Below are positions 29,895 to 38,546 of a DNA stretch of 64,000 bases, piece by piece. The first letter of the stretch is position 1, and each line of letters opens with the position of its first letter. The position numbers and the translations under genes were made by a program. The DNA lies in assembly GCA_016185065.1 (NCBI GenBank), contig JACPOL010000008.1, positions 496,001 through 560,000 of the forward strand, given 5' to 3'. The stretch is from Chlamydiales bacterium. GTDB taxonomy: Bacteria > Chlamydiota > Chlamydiia > Chlamydiales > Rhabdochlamydiaceae. Below the pieces are notes generated by a model. The model saw only the letters and a list, made by a program, of their open reading frames with translations, was not told the DNA's origin and did no database searches.

Positions 29895-30821
29895 TTACCA
29901 GTCGGGTAGGGATTTTGACTTGGCGATAAGGGGCAAGATTCTTGGAGCATCTTTAGGGAAGAAGGCGATGTAGTCGTGTCCCCTCAGTCTCTCGACAGTG
30001 CATCCAAAAGACTTGAGCTTCCGGATTGTGGCTGTAATCATCTTTCTAATGTGTTTTGGAGCGGTGTCAAAGTTTGTACCGCCCATGATTTCGATGATGA
30101 TCACGGGCTTGTTTCTTAAGATAGTGGCTCTTGCTCCATCCAATACTGCATTTTCTTGACCCTCAACATCCATCTTGATCAGAGAGACGTTGTTCAAATT
30201 CAGAGAGTCGATGGTTAAGAGATCGACAAACTTTCCGGACCCTCCATTTATCGCAGTTCCCGCTTCATTCACTTCAACAGCGCCTGTTAAGGGCAGCGGA
30301 GTAAGCTCAATCTTTCCAACACTCGCTCCTGCGGCAGCCCAGAAGAAGTGGACATTGGAAACCTGGTTGAGAGCCATGTTCATGAAAAGCTCTCTAAAGA
30401 TCTTAGGCTGCGGCTCAAAGGCAATCACCCGGCCATTCGGGCCAACAGCCCTCGACATAACAATTGTATGCAGCCCAATATGTGCACCAAGATCTAAGGC
30501 CGTAGAGCCAGGAGCGGCTTCACTATCGATGATCACTCTGATGAAAGGCTCCCATGAACCGCCTCTTCGAAGATGGTTCTTAACGAAGTCGTTGATGGGA
30601 TCGAGATAAAATTGTCCATGCTCTCTAACATCAAAAATAGAGTAGTTTCCATAAGGAAATTGATCGATAAGCTCGATCATCTCTAAACAGCCCGACCCGA
30701 TAATTTTTGAGTCGTAATACCCGCAGACAGGCACATCTCCATATTCAGAGGATTTCGCCATATCTGCATGCATAGAAGTAACACTTAAAAAACTGAGCAG
30801 GCCAATTAGGACGTTTCTCAT
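29895..30821 (-). CDS. Exported FkbM-family methyltransferase
   Basis: A 308-residue protein with a signal peptide (MRNVLIGLLSFLSVTSMHAD) followed by an FkbM-type SAM-dependent methyltransferase domain: TALDLGAHIGLHTIVMSR (motif I, near residue 107), GRVIAFEPQPKIFREL, and LIKMDVEGQENAVLDGA plus PVIIIEIMGG at the C-terminal side. FkbM enzymes methylate sugar or polyketide hydroxyls. GGAGAG lies 4 nt before the start. It resembles the unexported protein at 34338-35129. An exported SAM-dependent enzyme would need a source of SAM outside the inner membrane, which is unusual. Confidence 0.9.
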   Translation of the reverse strand: MRNVLIGLLSFLSVTSMHADMAKSSEYGDVPVCGYYDSKIIGSGCLEMIELIDQFPYGNYSIFDVREHGQFYLDPINDFVKNHLRRGGSWEPFIRVIIDSEAAPGSTALDLGAHIGLHTIVMSRAVGPNGRVIAFEPQPKIFRELFMNMALNQVSNVHFFWAAAGASVGKIELTPLPLTGAVEVNEAGTAINGGSGKFVDLLTIDSLNLNNVSLIKMDVEGQENAVLDGARATILRNKPVIIIEIMGGTNFDTAPKHIRKMITATIRKLKSFGCTVERLRGHDYIAFFPKDAPRILPLIAKSKSLPDW

Positions 30822-30871
30822 CGTTCTCTCCGGAAATTTTGATTTAGAGACTGGTATTGTACACGGGGTTG

Positions 30872-30895
30872 AAAAAAGCGACCAACTAAATTGGT
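30872..30895 (-). terminator. Intrinsic terminator of mgtA
   Basis: Immediately after the mgtA stop codon the minus strand reads ACCAA-tttag-TTGGT followed by CGCTTTTTT. The stem has only 5 bp but the six-base U tract is good. It separates mgtA from the FkbM gene downstream. Confidence 0.6.
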
Positions 30896-30896
30896 G

Positions 30897-33539
30897 TCAC
30901 AACCAGTAGTGGAACTTTCGGATGAACCAGACCTTGATGGCTTGGGTGAGGAAGCAGTAGGCCAAAATAATTGCAATGAGCCAGAAAAAATAGGTATCCG
31001 GAGGGGGGCTTAATCCAATGCTCTTTCCTATGTGGGAATAGGGAATAAAGATGCCGAGCCCCATAATGGAGGCGGTAGTTAAGAGAAGAGGAAGCGAGGC
31101 GCAGCTCTGAAAGAAGGGAATCTTCTGCGTTCTTATCATATGGACGATCAATGTTTGAGAAAGCAGCCCTTCAATAAACCAGCCCGCTTGAAAAAGGGAC
31201 TGCTTTTCAGGAGTATTGGCTCCAAAAACGAACCACATCACTGCAAAGATCGCATAGTCAAAAATAGAGCTAATGGGCCCGATGAAAATCATGAACTGGG
31301 CAATCCCCTTTGTATTCCAGTTACTGGGTTTGAGCAAAAACTCGCGGTCGACGTTATCAAATGGAATTGCAACCTGGGAGATATCATAGAGGAGATTTTG
31401 CAGTAAAAGCTGCACGGGAAGCATCGGAAAAAATGGAAAAATAAGACTCGCCCCTACGATAGAAAATACATTTCCAAAATTAGAGCTGAAAGCCATTTTG
31501 ATGTATTTGATGATGTTTCCGAAGGTCTTGCGCCCGAGCAGAATCCCCTCTTTCAAAAAAACCAAGTTTTTCTGAAGCATGATGATGTCGGAGGACTCTT
31601 TTGCGATGTCGACTGAAGTGTCCACAGAAATTCCCACATCCGCAGCTCGAAGAGCTGGGGCATCATTGATCCCATCGCCTAAGTATCCAACTGTATTTCC
31701 ACACGATTTTAGTGCGAGGATAACGCGCGATTTTTGCAAGGGGGACATCTTCGCAAAAATGGTCATTCGAGGAGCCGCCTTTTTGAGCTCCTCGTCGCTC
31801 ATGGCTTCTACCTCTGCGCCCAGAAGCATGCCTTCGATCTTCAAATTCACCCACTTGCAGATCTTTTGTGTGACGATCTCATTGTCTCCAGTGAGAATTT
31901 TGACCTCCACCCCTGCCGTCTTGAGACTTGCAATAGCCTCCGTTGCTGATGGTTTAGGAGGATCTAGAAATGCTAAAAAACCCACAAAAGTAAGATCCGT
32001 CTCATCCTTCACTTGGTACTCTTTTTCTTTCACAGGCGGCATCTCTTTGCAAGCTACTCCAAGTACGCGCAGCCCATCTTCCCCTAGGCTTTTTTCTATC
32101 GCCGCGATCTTCTCTCTGCTTTCAGAAGTGAGAGGACGAGCAGCGCCGTTTAATTTAACACTAGTGCAAAGAGCTAGGATCTCATCGATCGAGCCTTTGG
32201 TAATTAAAAGATGTTTTTCGGAGTCTTTTGAAAGAACAACAGACATGCGCCTGCGCGTAAAGTCAAAAGGAATCTCATCGACTTTATGATAGGTTTCTAA
32301 ATGTTTCTTCATTTCAGCGTGCTGGAGAACTGCTATATCGAGCAGGTTCTTAAGGCCTGTCTGAAAACTACTATTCAGATATCCATAGAGAAGAACCTCC
32401 TCATTGTCTCTACCCTCTGGATCTAGATGCTTTTCTAAAATGATACGATCCTGAGTGAGCGTTCCTGTTTTGTCTGTGCAAAGGATGTTGATCGCTCCGA
32501 AGTTCTGAATGGCATTCAGCTGCTTAACGATCACCTTGCGCTCAGCCATCTTAATGGCTCCGCGAGCTAGGTTCGTTGTGACAATCATCGGGAGCATTTC
32601 TGGAGCAAGCCCAACTGCGACAGAAAGTGCAAAAAGAAGAGATTGCAGCCAGTCTCCTTTCGATAGCTCGTTAATCAGAAAAACAGAGGGAGCAACGACC
32701 AGAATAAAACGAATTAGTAGCCAGCTCACCTTGTTGACCCCGATGTCAAAATTTGTGAGTGGCCGGCGGCAGGCAATACTTCTGGCTAACTTACCAAAAT
32801 AGGTGTGATTTCCCGTTTTAAGAATAACTGCCAAAGCGGTGCCGTTGAGAATGCTCGTTCCCAAAAAACAGAGGTTCGGTAGATCGAAGGGGCTTTTTGG
32901 AGGCTTCTCTAAAACTTTCACCTCTTTCTCTGTCGGCATCGCCTCTCCAGTGAGCGCCGACTGGCTGACAAATAGCCCCTTGGCGGAGATCAATCTTACA
33001 TCGCCAGGCACCATGTCACCGGCCGAAAGGTGCACAATGTCTCCTGGCACGAGCTGCTTCATATCGATTTCGAAGCTCTTAGAGCCTCCGCCATTGTGTC
33101 GAATCACCGTCGCTTTGGTGCTGACAAGCGCTTTTAATTTTTCTGCAGCGTTATTAGAACGGTACTCTTGAATGAAGCGCATCAGCACGCTGATAACAAC
33201 CATGAATGCGATAATAAAAGCTGCATCATACTGCCGGAACAACACAGAGATACATCCTAGAACCAGGACCAGGACAATAAAGGGATTGGTGAAATTTTTG
33301 AGCAGCAGAACATACCAAGATAGAGGCTTCTCATGAGAGATCTCATTTGGACCATGAAGCTTAAGTCGACGCCTCTCCTCTCTGTGCTCAAGCCCTTGTT
33401 CCGACGTGCCAAGGCTCTGATAGATCTCTTCGATGGGTTTTTCTGCGCACTTAAGATAATCCGACAGAATCTGCTTAACATCTTCAGACTCTTTAGGAAG
33501 TGCTTGAAAAAGATGGGACTTCACATGTCGCAAAACCAT
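30897..33539 (-). CDS. mgtA: Magnesium-translocating P-type ATPase (MgtA type)
   Basis: An 880-residue P3B-type ATPase. Seen in order are the N-terminal cation-transporter motif, the actuator-domain loop SALTGEAMPTEK (TGE), a membrane segment with GLAPEMLPMIV, the phosphorylation motif DKTGTLTQD near residue 353, GDNEIVTQKIC, and the hinge GDGINDAPALRAADVGI. Ten membrane segments are expected, and the C-terminal set is visible. Members import Mg2+ down its gradient. The start at 33539 has only weak pairing to 16S rRNA; the 89-nt leader is too short for an M-box riboswitch, and none was seen. Confidence 0.93.
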   Translation of the reverse strand: MVLRHVKSHLFQALPKESEDVKQILSDYLKCAEKPIEEIYQSLGTSEQGLEHREERRRLKLHGPNEISHEKPLSWYVLLLKNFTNPFIVLVLVLGCISVLFRQYDAAFIIAFMVVISVLMRFIQEYRSNNAAEKLKALVSTKATVIRHNGGGSKSFEIDMKQLVPGDIVHLSAGDMVPGDVRLISAKGLFVSQSALTGEAMPTEKEVKVLEKPPKSPFDLPNLCFLGTSILNGTALAVILKTGNHTYFGKLARSIACRRPLTNFDIGVNKVSWLLIRFILVVAPSVFLINELSKGDWLQSLLFALSVAVGLAPEMLPMIVTTNLARGAIKMAERKVIVKQLNAIQNFGAINILCTDKTGTLTQDRIILEKHLDPEGRDNEEVLLYGYLNSSFQTGLKNLLDIAVLQHAEMKKHLETYHKVDEIPFDFTRRRMSVVLSKDSEKHLLITKGSIDEILALCTSVKLNGAARPLTSESREKIAAIEKSLGEDGLRVLGVACKEMPPVKEKEYQVKDETDLTFVGFLAFLDPPKPSATEAIASLKTAGVEVKILTGDNEIVTQKICKWVNLKIEGMLLGAEVEAMSDEELKKAAPRMTIFAKMSPLQKSRVILALKSCGNTVGYLGDGINDAPALRAADVGISVDTSVDIAKESSDIIMLQKNLVFLKEGILLGRKTFGNIIKYIKMAFSSNFGNVFSIVGASLIFPFFPMLPVQLLLQNLLYDISQVAIPFDNVDREFLLKPSNWNTKGIAQFMIFIGPISSIFDYAIFAVMWFVFGANTPEKQSLFQAGWFIEGLLSQTLIVHMIRTQKIPFFQSCASLPLLLTTASIMGLGIFIPYSHIGKSIGLSPPPDTYFFWLIAIILAYCFLTQAIKVWFIRKFHYWL

Positions 33540-33628
33540 GCTTTATTGATAATGCAAACCCTGTTTAAATCCCAATTAGAAAACATCAAAACGAAGAAGC
33601 AAATCCGCTCGAATTTTGGAGATAGTAC

Positions 33629-34333
33629 ATGCATTCAGCGTTAGTTGCATATGAGGATGGCGGTGCGGCCCTAGAGGGCTTTGCTGCTTATTCGTCTGAG
33701 GAAAAGCGGCCCCTTGTGCTGCTTTGTCACGGATGGAGAGGAAGGGATGAGTTTATCTGCGAAAAGGCCCGAGCACTTGCCGAGGCAGGATATGCAAGCT
33801 TTGCGCTCGATATGTATGGAAAAGGCATTCTAGGAAGATCGAAAGAAGAGAACGCCTCATTAAAGAGGCCATTTCTTGAAGATAGGGCTCTCCTTCAAAG
33901 ACGAGTACTGAAAGCGCTTGATGTGGCCTCCAGACTCCCCTACGTCGACAGCAAGAGGATTGCAGCAGTTGGGTTTGGCTTCGGCGGCCTGTGCGCGCTC
34001 GACCTTGCTCGAAGCGGAGCAGACATTAGAGGCGTGGTAAGCTTCTATGGGCATTTTGATCCCCCGCCCTCTCAACTGATCAGACCAATAAGGGCCAAAA
34101 TTCTCATCCTTCACGGGTATAACGATCCACAAGTGCGTTTAAGCGAATTGCAGCTTTTTGAAAGAGAAATGGACGATTCTAAAATCGACTGGCAAGTACA
34201 TCTCTATGGCAACACGTTGCACGCGTTCGCCTCGCCAAACGTAAATGTGCCTGAATCTGGCTTGCAATACAATCCAGAATCCGCTGCAAGAGCCTGGAGT
34301 GCCACCATAAACTTTCTAAGCGAGATCTTTTGA
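33629..34333 (+). CDS. Dienelactone-hydrolase-family protein lacking the nucleophile
   Basis: A 234-residue alpha/beta-hydrolase of the dienelactone-hydrolase family: PLVLLCHGWRGRDEF, YASFALDMYGKG, RIAAVGFGFGGLCALDLARSG, RAKILILHGYNDP (Asp) and NTLHAFASP (His). The nucleophile elbow, normally G-x-C-x-G-G, reads GFGFGG with codons GGG TTT GGC TTC GGC GGC; a single TGC-to-GGC change would explain the Gly. Asp and His are kept. The protein is therefore either non-catalytic or the base is an error. GGAG precedes the ATG by 8 nt. It is divergent from mgtA. Confidence 0.87.
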   Translation: MHSALVAYEDGGAALEGFAAYSSEEKRPLVLLCHGWRGRDEFICEKARALAEAGYASFALDMYGKGILGRSKEENASLKRPFLEDRALLQRRVLKALDVASRLPYVDSKRIAAVGFGFGGLCALDLARSGADIRGVVSFYGHFDPPPSQLIRPIRAKILILHGYNDPQVRLSELQLFEREMDDSKIDWQVHLYGNTLHAFASPNVNVPESGLQYNPESAARAWSATINFLSEIF

Positions 34334-34337
34334 GATC

Positions 34338-35129
34338 TCACTTAGGGATTGCGAGGTAGTCCCAACCGAAGATGTGAGTGAGGTTGTAACCTAGATCGAC
34401 TACTTTGCGTTTGGAGAATTCGATCTGGTCAGCGATTTCTGCTGGCGCTGTTTTGAGAGTGGAACCGCCCATAATCTCAAGAATTATCATAGGCCTGTTT
34501 CTTAAGATTGTTTCTCTTGCTCCATCGATGACAGCATTTTCCATCCCCTCAACATCGATCTTCATGAGCGAAACGTCATTGAGATGGAGAGAATCGATCG
34601 TGATTAAGTCCACAAACACTCCAGTTCCTCCAGCAGCTCTGTATGTCCAGTTGCCCCCGGTGAGGTTCGATGCAATTAACGAAGTGCCGCCCTCATTGCC
34701 TGGTGTAAAGGGATGGGTTTCGATAGTTCCAGTCGTATCCCCTACAGCAGCCCAGTGGCATGAGACATTTTCCATCTCATTCAACTTCATATTTAAAAAG
34801 AGCTCGCGAAAGATTTTGGGCTGCGGCTCGAATGCGTGAACACGACCTAGCTCTCCAACGCAGTGGGCCATTGTTAAAGCGTGGATTCCAATGTGAGCCC
34901 CTACATCCAGAACAACACTCCCTCTACGTGCACACTTAGAGATTAATTTGGAGATGTGAGTCTCCCAAGCGTATCCCTCCTCCAGCGAATTTTTAATGTG
35001 ATCTTCTATCGCATCGATATAGAAGTATCCCTCATATCCAGAACAGGGAACTTTTTTTACATGATATTCTGAAAAAAGAGGAAATTCACTTATGTACGCC
35101 ATCATTTCCGGGTGACGAGGGGAGATCAT
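34338..35129 (-). CDS. FkbM-family methyltransferase (no signal peptide)
   Basis: A 263-residue paralogue of the exported FkbM protein at 29895, matching it through VVLDVGAHIGIHALTMA (near residue 72), HAFEPQPKIFRELFLNM, SLMKIDVEGMENAVIDGA and MIILEIMGG. It lacks an N-terminal hydrophobic segment, so it should be cytoplasmic, a useful contrast with its exported relative. In-frame ATGs at residues 9 and 10 are possible later starts. It is convergent with the dienelactone-hydrolase-like gene, 4 bp away. Confidence 0.9.
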   Translation of the reverse strand: MISPRHPEMMAYISEFPLFSEYHVKKVPCSGYEGYFYIDAIEDHIKNSLEEGYAWETHISKLISKCARRGSVVLDVGAHIGIHALTMAHCVGELGRVHAFEPQPKIFRELFLNMKLNEMENVSCHWAAVGDTTGTIETHPFTPGNEGGTSLIASNLTGGNWTYRAAGGTGVFVDLITIDSLHLNDVSLMKIDVEGMENAVIDGARETILRNRPMIILEIMGGSTLKTAPAEIADQIEFSKRKVVDLGYNLTHIFGWDYLAIPK

Positions 35130-35203
35130 ATCTATCTTTTCCTTCCTATTTACACCTTTAAAAAGTAGTCAACAAATTTAGGGTTCTTTGTTAGACAGAG
35201 AAT

Positions 35204-36307
35204 ATGAGAGTCATTTTCACTATCATCTCGGTTTTTCTATTTTTTGTTCAGCTCGAAGCTAAGTATACGCCTGTAACTATGCTCAACGGAGAGACTCTCC
35301 CCTATGTCATGGACAAGGATGTGAAGGTATTCCGCTTAGTTGCAGAACCTGTAAAGCAGGAGTTTGCCCCAGGTCTTGTTGTGAACTGCTGGGGATACAA
35401 CAAACGAAGCCCAGGACCTATGATCGAGGCTGTAGAAGGCGACAAGGTGAGAATCCTCGTTACAAATAATCTCCCTGAACCAACCTCAATTCACTGGCAT
35501 GGTATCCTTCTGCCGAGCGGAATGGATGGTGTTTGCGGCTTAAGCCAAGCCCCAATTATGCCTGGAGAGACCTTTCAATATGAGTTCACACTGAAACAGC
35601 ATGGAACCTATATGTACCACCCCCATTGCGACGAGGTAAAGCAGTTAGGGTTAGGGCTCATGGGTTTCTTTATCATTCACCCCAAAAATAGCGGCGAGCA
35701 GTCTGTGGACAGAGACTTTGCACTCTTTTTGCACGAGTGGGCCATTCCGGAGGGCAGCAGCGAAATAAACCCCATGGAGATGCTGGATTTTAATTATTTT
35801 ACGATCAATGGACGCGTCTATCCGGGAACAGACCCTCTTGTTGTTAAAAAGGGTGAAAAAGTGCGCATCCGTTTTGCGAACTTGAGCATGGATAATCATC
35901 CAATGCACCTTCATGGTTATGCTTTTAACATCACCGGATTTGGCGGCTGGGCTATTCCCAAAAGCGCCCAACATTTAGGAACCACTTTGGATGTTGTGGT
36001 TGGAAACACTCATGATATTGAATTCGTTGCAAACGCGCCGGGTGATTGGGCTCTGCACTGTCATAAAACTCACCACACAACAAGCGGTATGAGTCATAGT
36101 AAGAACGGAGGCTCTAGCATGGAGATGACGGGAATGAAAGGCCCCTCTTCTGAAAGTTCTCCGGGGCCATTTGGCGCAATCGACATGGGCGGAATGTTCA
36201 CCATCTTAAAAGTCAGAGATGGAATTACAAATTACAATGATCCAGGCTGGTATAAAAACCCACCCGGTACAGTTGCTGCACCCATTCCCTCACCAAAATT
36301 ACAATAG
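35204..36307 (+). CDS. Exported two-domain multicopper oxidase
   Basis: A 367-residue cupredoxin protein with a signal peptide (MRVIFTIISVFLFFVQLEAK). All copper motifs are present: SIHWHG near residue 95, MYHPHCD near 137, HPMHLHG near 232, and HCHKTHHTTSGM near 284, which supplies the type 1 His/Cys ligands and an axial Met. It is shorter than three-domain laccases (~500 residues), so it probably keeps only cupredoxin domains corresponding to 1 and 3. A Met-rich segment (SMEMTGMKG) follows the last copper motif, as in copper-tolerance oxidases. Periplasmic copper or phenol oxidation is the likely role. Confidence 0.92.
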   Translation: MRVIFTIISVFLFFVQLEAKYTPVTMLNGETLPYVMDKDVKVFRLVAEPVKQEFAPGLVVNCWGYNKRSPGPMIEAVEGDKVRILVTNNLPEPTSIHWHGILLPSGMDGVCGLSQAPIMPGETFQYEFTLKQHGTYMYHPHCDEVKQLGLGLMGFFIIHPKNSGEQSVDRDFALFLHEWAIPEGSSEINPMEMLDFNYFTINGRVYPGTDPLVVKKGEKVRIRFANLSMDNHPMHLHGYAFNITGFGGWAIPKSAQHLGTTLDVVVGNTHDIEFVANAPGDWALHCHKTHHTTSGMSHSKNGGSSMEMTGMKGPSSESSPGPFGAIDMGGMFTILKVRDGITNYNDPGWYKNPPGTVAAPIPSPKLQ

Positions 36308-36366
36308 ACCAGAAAAGGTAAGCTAATCTCCTTTTTCGACCCATACTACTTATCTAGTCCTCGGCA

Positions 36367-37131
36367 TCAAGAAGGCGAGATCTTTTTTAAGAGGTCGAGC
36401 ATCGGCTGCTGGCTCACTCTTACAAATCCGCCTTGAGAGTTATCGAGATCCGCGATAAGAAATACCACTCCGGAGAAGGTGAGGATCATCGCAAGGTTAA
36501 TTATCACGCTCCTGGCCCCTGTAAGTCCCGAGTAGTAGCCCATTCCAACCATGGAGAGGACAACTACAAAACAGAGCATGGCCCAAATCAAATCGGGAAT
36601 GCGTATTATTGCCCCGGTCATCACACGCTTTGCGTGCAGGTCAAACATCTCGTTTAGGGATTGGATAAATAGCCCTGCAACAACCGAGTTGGGACTACTT
36701 TTTGCAATGACTACGGCCTGAGCCCAGAGCTTATTTTGCAGCTGTTCAGACCTTTCTATTATCTGCTTTAATTGCGCAAGATCACCACTCGGATTCCGAA
36801 TAGCGACATACTCTCTAAGAAGATCGCGGATTATCGTCTGATTGGGCTCTGGAAGATACTCTGCGCGTCTGTAAGTTGTTTCAATTGCATTCGCATCGGT
36901 TAAGACCAGGTCCCTTCTCTCAAGAAACCGCGAAGCAGCTAGGCTAAATGTAAATGCGAGTGTGAATGCGAGCAGCCCCAACGTCGCTCCCATGATTGAA
37001 GAGAGGGGGGCTTTGCTCTCTGCTTTGGAGCGCTTCCTTCGATAATTTCCTAACCGGAAACCTCCTTCAAACAGGCATACAGAAATCAAAATTGTGAGGA
37101 TGAAAATCACCCACGAAGGCAAGTAGTCCAT
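36367..37131 (-). CDS. DUF4239 (bestrophin-like) membrane protein
   Basis: A 254-residue protein with four likely membrane segments: WVIFILTILISVCLFEGGF, SIMGATLGLLAFTLAFTFSL, LIWAMLCFVVVLSMVGMGYY and SVIINLAMILTFSGVVFLIA. The motif FEGGFRLGNYRR followed by GATLGLLAFTLAFTFS and DANAIETTYRRAEYLP is characteristic of DUF4239. Function is unknown; an ion-channel relationship has been proposed for the family. It ends with a cytosolic-type amphipathic tail. Confidence 0.85.
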   Translation of the reverse strand: MDYLPSWVIFILTILISVCLFEGGFRLGNYRRKRSKAESKAPLSSIMGATLGLLAFTLAFTFSLAASRFLERRDLVLTDANAIETTYRRAEYLPEPNQTIIRDLLREYVAIRNPSGDLAQLKQIIERSEQLQNKLWAQAVVIAKSSPNSVVAGLFIQSLNEMFDLHAKRVMTGAIIRIPDLIWAMLCFVVVLSMVGMGYYSGLTGARSVIINLAMILTFSGVVFLIADLDNSQGGFVRVSQQPMLDLLKKISPS

Positions 37132-37154
37132 AAGCGTCCAGGTTAAAATAGAGA

Positions 37155-37176
37155 CTCACCGCTATATAGCAGTGAG
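37155..37176 (-). terminator. Intrinsic terminator downstream of the F-box/LRR gene
   Basis: On the minus strand CTCACTGC-TATATA-GCGGTGAG (8-bp stem including one T-G pair) is followed by TCTCTATTTTAACC. It lies downstream of the exostosin remnant and the LRR gene and upstream of the DUF4239 gene. Confidence 0.55.
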
Positions 37177-37205
37177 CCTATCTTTGAGCCACGACTTTTT
37201 GGTAT

Positions 37206-37280
37206 CTAGCGGTTAAAGAACCAGATAGAGCCCTTTTTTGGAGGTGACGCCGCTCTCTTTTAAGAAGAGATAGGGAATGC
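37206..37280 (-). pseudogene. Remnant of an exostosin-like gene 3' end
   Basis: Positions 37206-37236 match the 3' end of the intact exostosin-like gene (38547-38577) at 30 of 31 bases, starting at the stop codon, and weaker similarity continues to about 37280 through the codons for GVT and the preceding CTTCT...AAAGA...C. A one-base shift puts the copy out of frame. This is a relic of a second exostosin-like gene; the F-box/LRR gene now lies between the relic and the intact copy. Confidence 0.6.
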
Positions 37281-37283
37281 ATT

Positions 37284-38429
37284 CTATTCGGGGCACTCCA
37301 GGAAAATTCCGCCTTTCTTAGAAAGCAGCTGGATGATCTGCGCACGGCTGATTTCAAGAGGATTCCGCTGAATAAGAATCCCTTGGAGTTTCACGCATCC
37401 TCCGATTTCAGGTGGAAGCGTTCTGATTTTATTACCATTTAAATTGAGATGTCTCAGATGAACTAAACTGCCAATTGCAGGCGTGACTGTTTCAAGCTGA
37501 TTGTCTTGAAACTCGAGCTCTTCTACTGCCTCACAGCCTGCAATCTCTTTTGGAATCGCAGTCAATTCATTAAGTCCTGCACAAAGTTCAAACAGTTGAG
37601 TGCATCTGCCAATATCTTTGGGGATCTCCTTCAATCTATTATTTGTCAGAAGAAGTATGCGTAAAAGTGGGAGGGCGATTCGAGGCGTTAGACTTGTTAA
37701 AAAATTGTCCGAGAGGTCGAGAATTTCCAGAGCTCTGCACTCTCCGATCTCATCAGGAACCAGACCGAGCTGATTTTCACTTAGATCTAGTTTTTTTAGC
37801 CCTGTGAATAGACCAATTTGTCTTGGCAGATGGCTGAGGTTTGAATTTTGTAGATCAAGCTCTTCGATTGCAGCAAGCTCGCCTTTATTTTTTTCCAGCC
37901 AGACTTCAATCACAGCCGCTCTTTCAAAGATATCGTTCATGGCATGTATCTGCTTTAGAAATTCCTTTCCTTCTTTCAAACTGGTTACAAATTTGAGCAG
38001 AAAGACGTGAAGATCTACTGCTTCAACATAACGTGGTAAATTGGAGAGATTAAGCACTCTTGTTTTTGCAGGTGAGAAGAGCGCAATCTTAGGAGAAAGG
38101 CCAAAAACTGGAGCCATTTCGGAAGAAAGCAATGTATAAAGAAATGGTACACGCTCATAAGATCTCTTTTCAGCGGGCAGCTCTTCTAGCATTGCTGTAA
38201 TACGCCCTCTTAAAGCAGGAGCACGTTCATACGATCTCCACAACACGTAATAAGTCGAATTATCAACTTCTCCAAGAATGTAAGTGGCCTTTTTGCAAGC
38301 TTTTGATAGCGTGGCTGTGATTTCGGGCTGCCCAATACAAGCGAACACCTTCCCAAGTAAGGCAACTGGCAGACGATCAAATGCTGACACCTCAACTTTA
38401 GCTCTCTTTGCGGCTGGTGCAACTGACAT
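37284..38429 (-). CDS. F-box-like/LRR protein with nuclear-localisation-like motif
   Basis: A 381-residue eukaryotic-like protein. The N-terminus MSVAPAAKRAKVEVS contains PAAKRAKVE, very close to the c-Myc nuclear-localisation signal PAAKRVKLD. Residues ~17-55 resemble an F-box (FDRLPVALLGKVFACIG, then LSKACKKATYIL and VLWRSY). From about 190 to 365 there are seven or so leucine-rich repeats of the LxxLxLxxNxLxxLPxxI type (ELDLQNSNLSHLPRQI, KKLDLSENQLGLVPDEI, HLNLNGNKIRTLPPEI). F-box effectors recruit target proteins to host SCF ubiquitin ligases. GAGGGAC lies 4 nt before the ATG. A type III-secreted effector acting in the host nucleus is inferred. Confidence 0.85.
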   Translation of the reverse strand: MSVAPAAKRAKVEVSAFDRLPVALLGKVFACIGQPEITATLSKACKKATYILGEVDNSTYYVLWRSYERAPALRGRITAMLEELPAEKRSYERVPFLYTLLSSEMAPVFGLSPKIALFSPAKTRVLNLSNLPRYVEAVDLHVFLLKFVTSLKEGKEFLKQIHAMNDIFERAAVIEVWLEKNKGELAAIEELDLQNSNLSHLPRQIGLFTGLKKLDLSENQLGLVPDEIGECRALEILDLSDNFLTSLTPRIALPLLRILLLTNNRLKEIPKDIGRCTQLFELCAGLNELTAIPKEIAGCEAVEELEFQDNQLETVTPAIGSLVHLRHLNLNGNKIRTLPPEIGGCVKLQGILIQRNPLEISRAQIIQLLSKKGGIFLECPE

Positions 38430-38502
38430 AATTGTCCCTCAATGTTTGTTAAAGGACAAATAGGATAACCCGAAAACGGAATAGTTTTGAAAAGAAATCC
38501 TC

Positions 38503-38531
38503 TTAAGAGGATGTCGCAGACACCCTCTTAA
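38503..38531 (-). terminator. Intrinsic terminator of the exostosin-like gene
   Basis: On the minus strand, TTAAGAGG-g-TGTC-tgc-GACA-t-CCTCTTAA forms a 13-pair stem (one G-T) and is followed by GAGGATTTCTTTTC. It begins 16 nt after the stop codon. Strong stem, moderately U-rich tail. Confidence 0.75.
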
Positions 38532-38546
38532 TTTAACTACAAGCTC

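Noticed and set aside
33540..33628. M-box magnesium riboswitch upstream of mgtA
   Set aside because: The spacer to the divergent gene is only 89 bp, far shorter than an M-box, and no suitable stems are seen.
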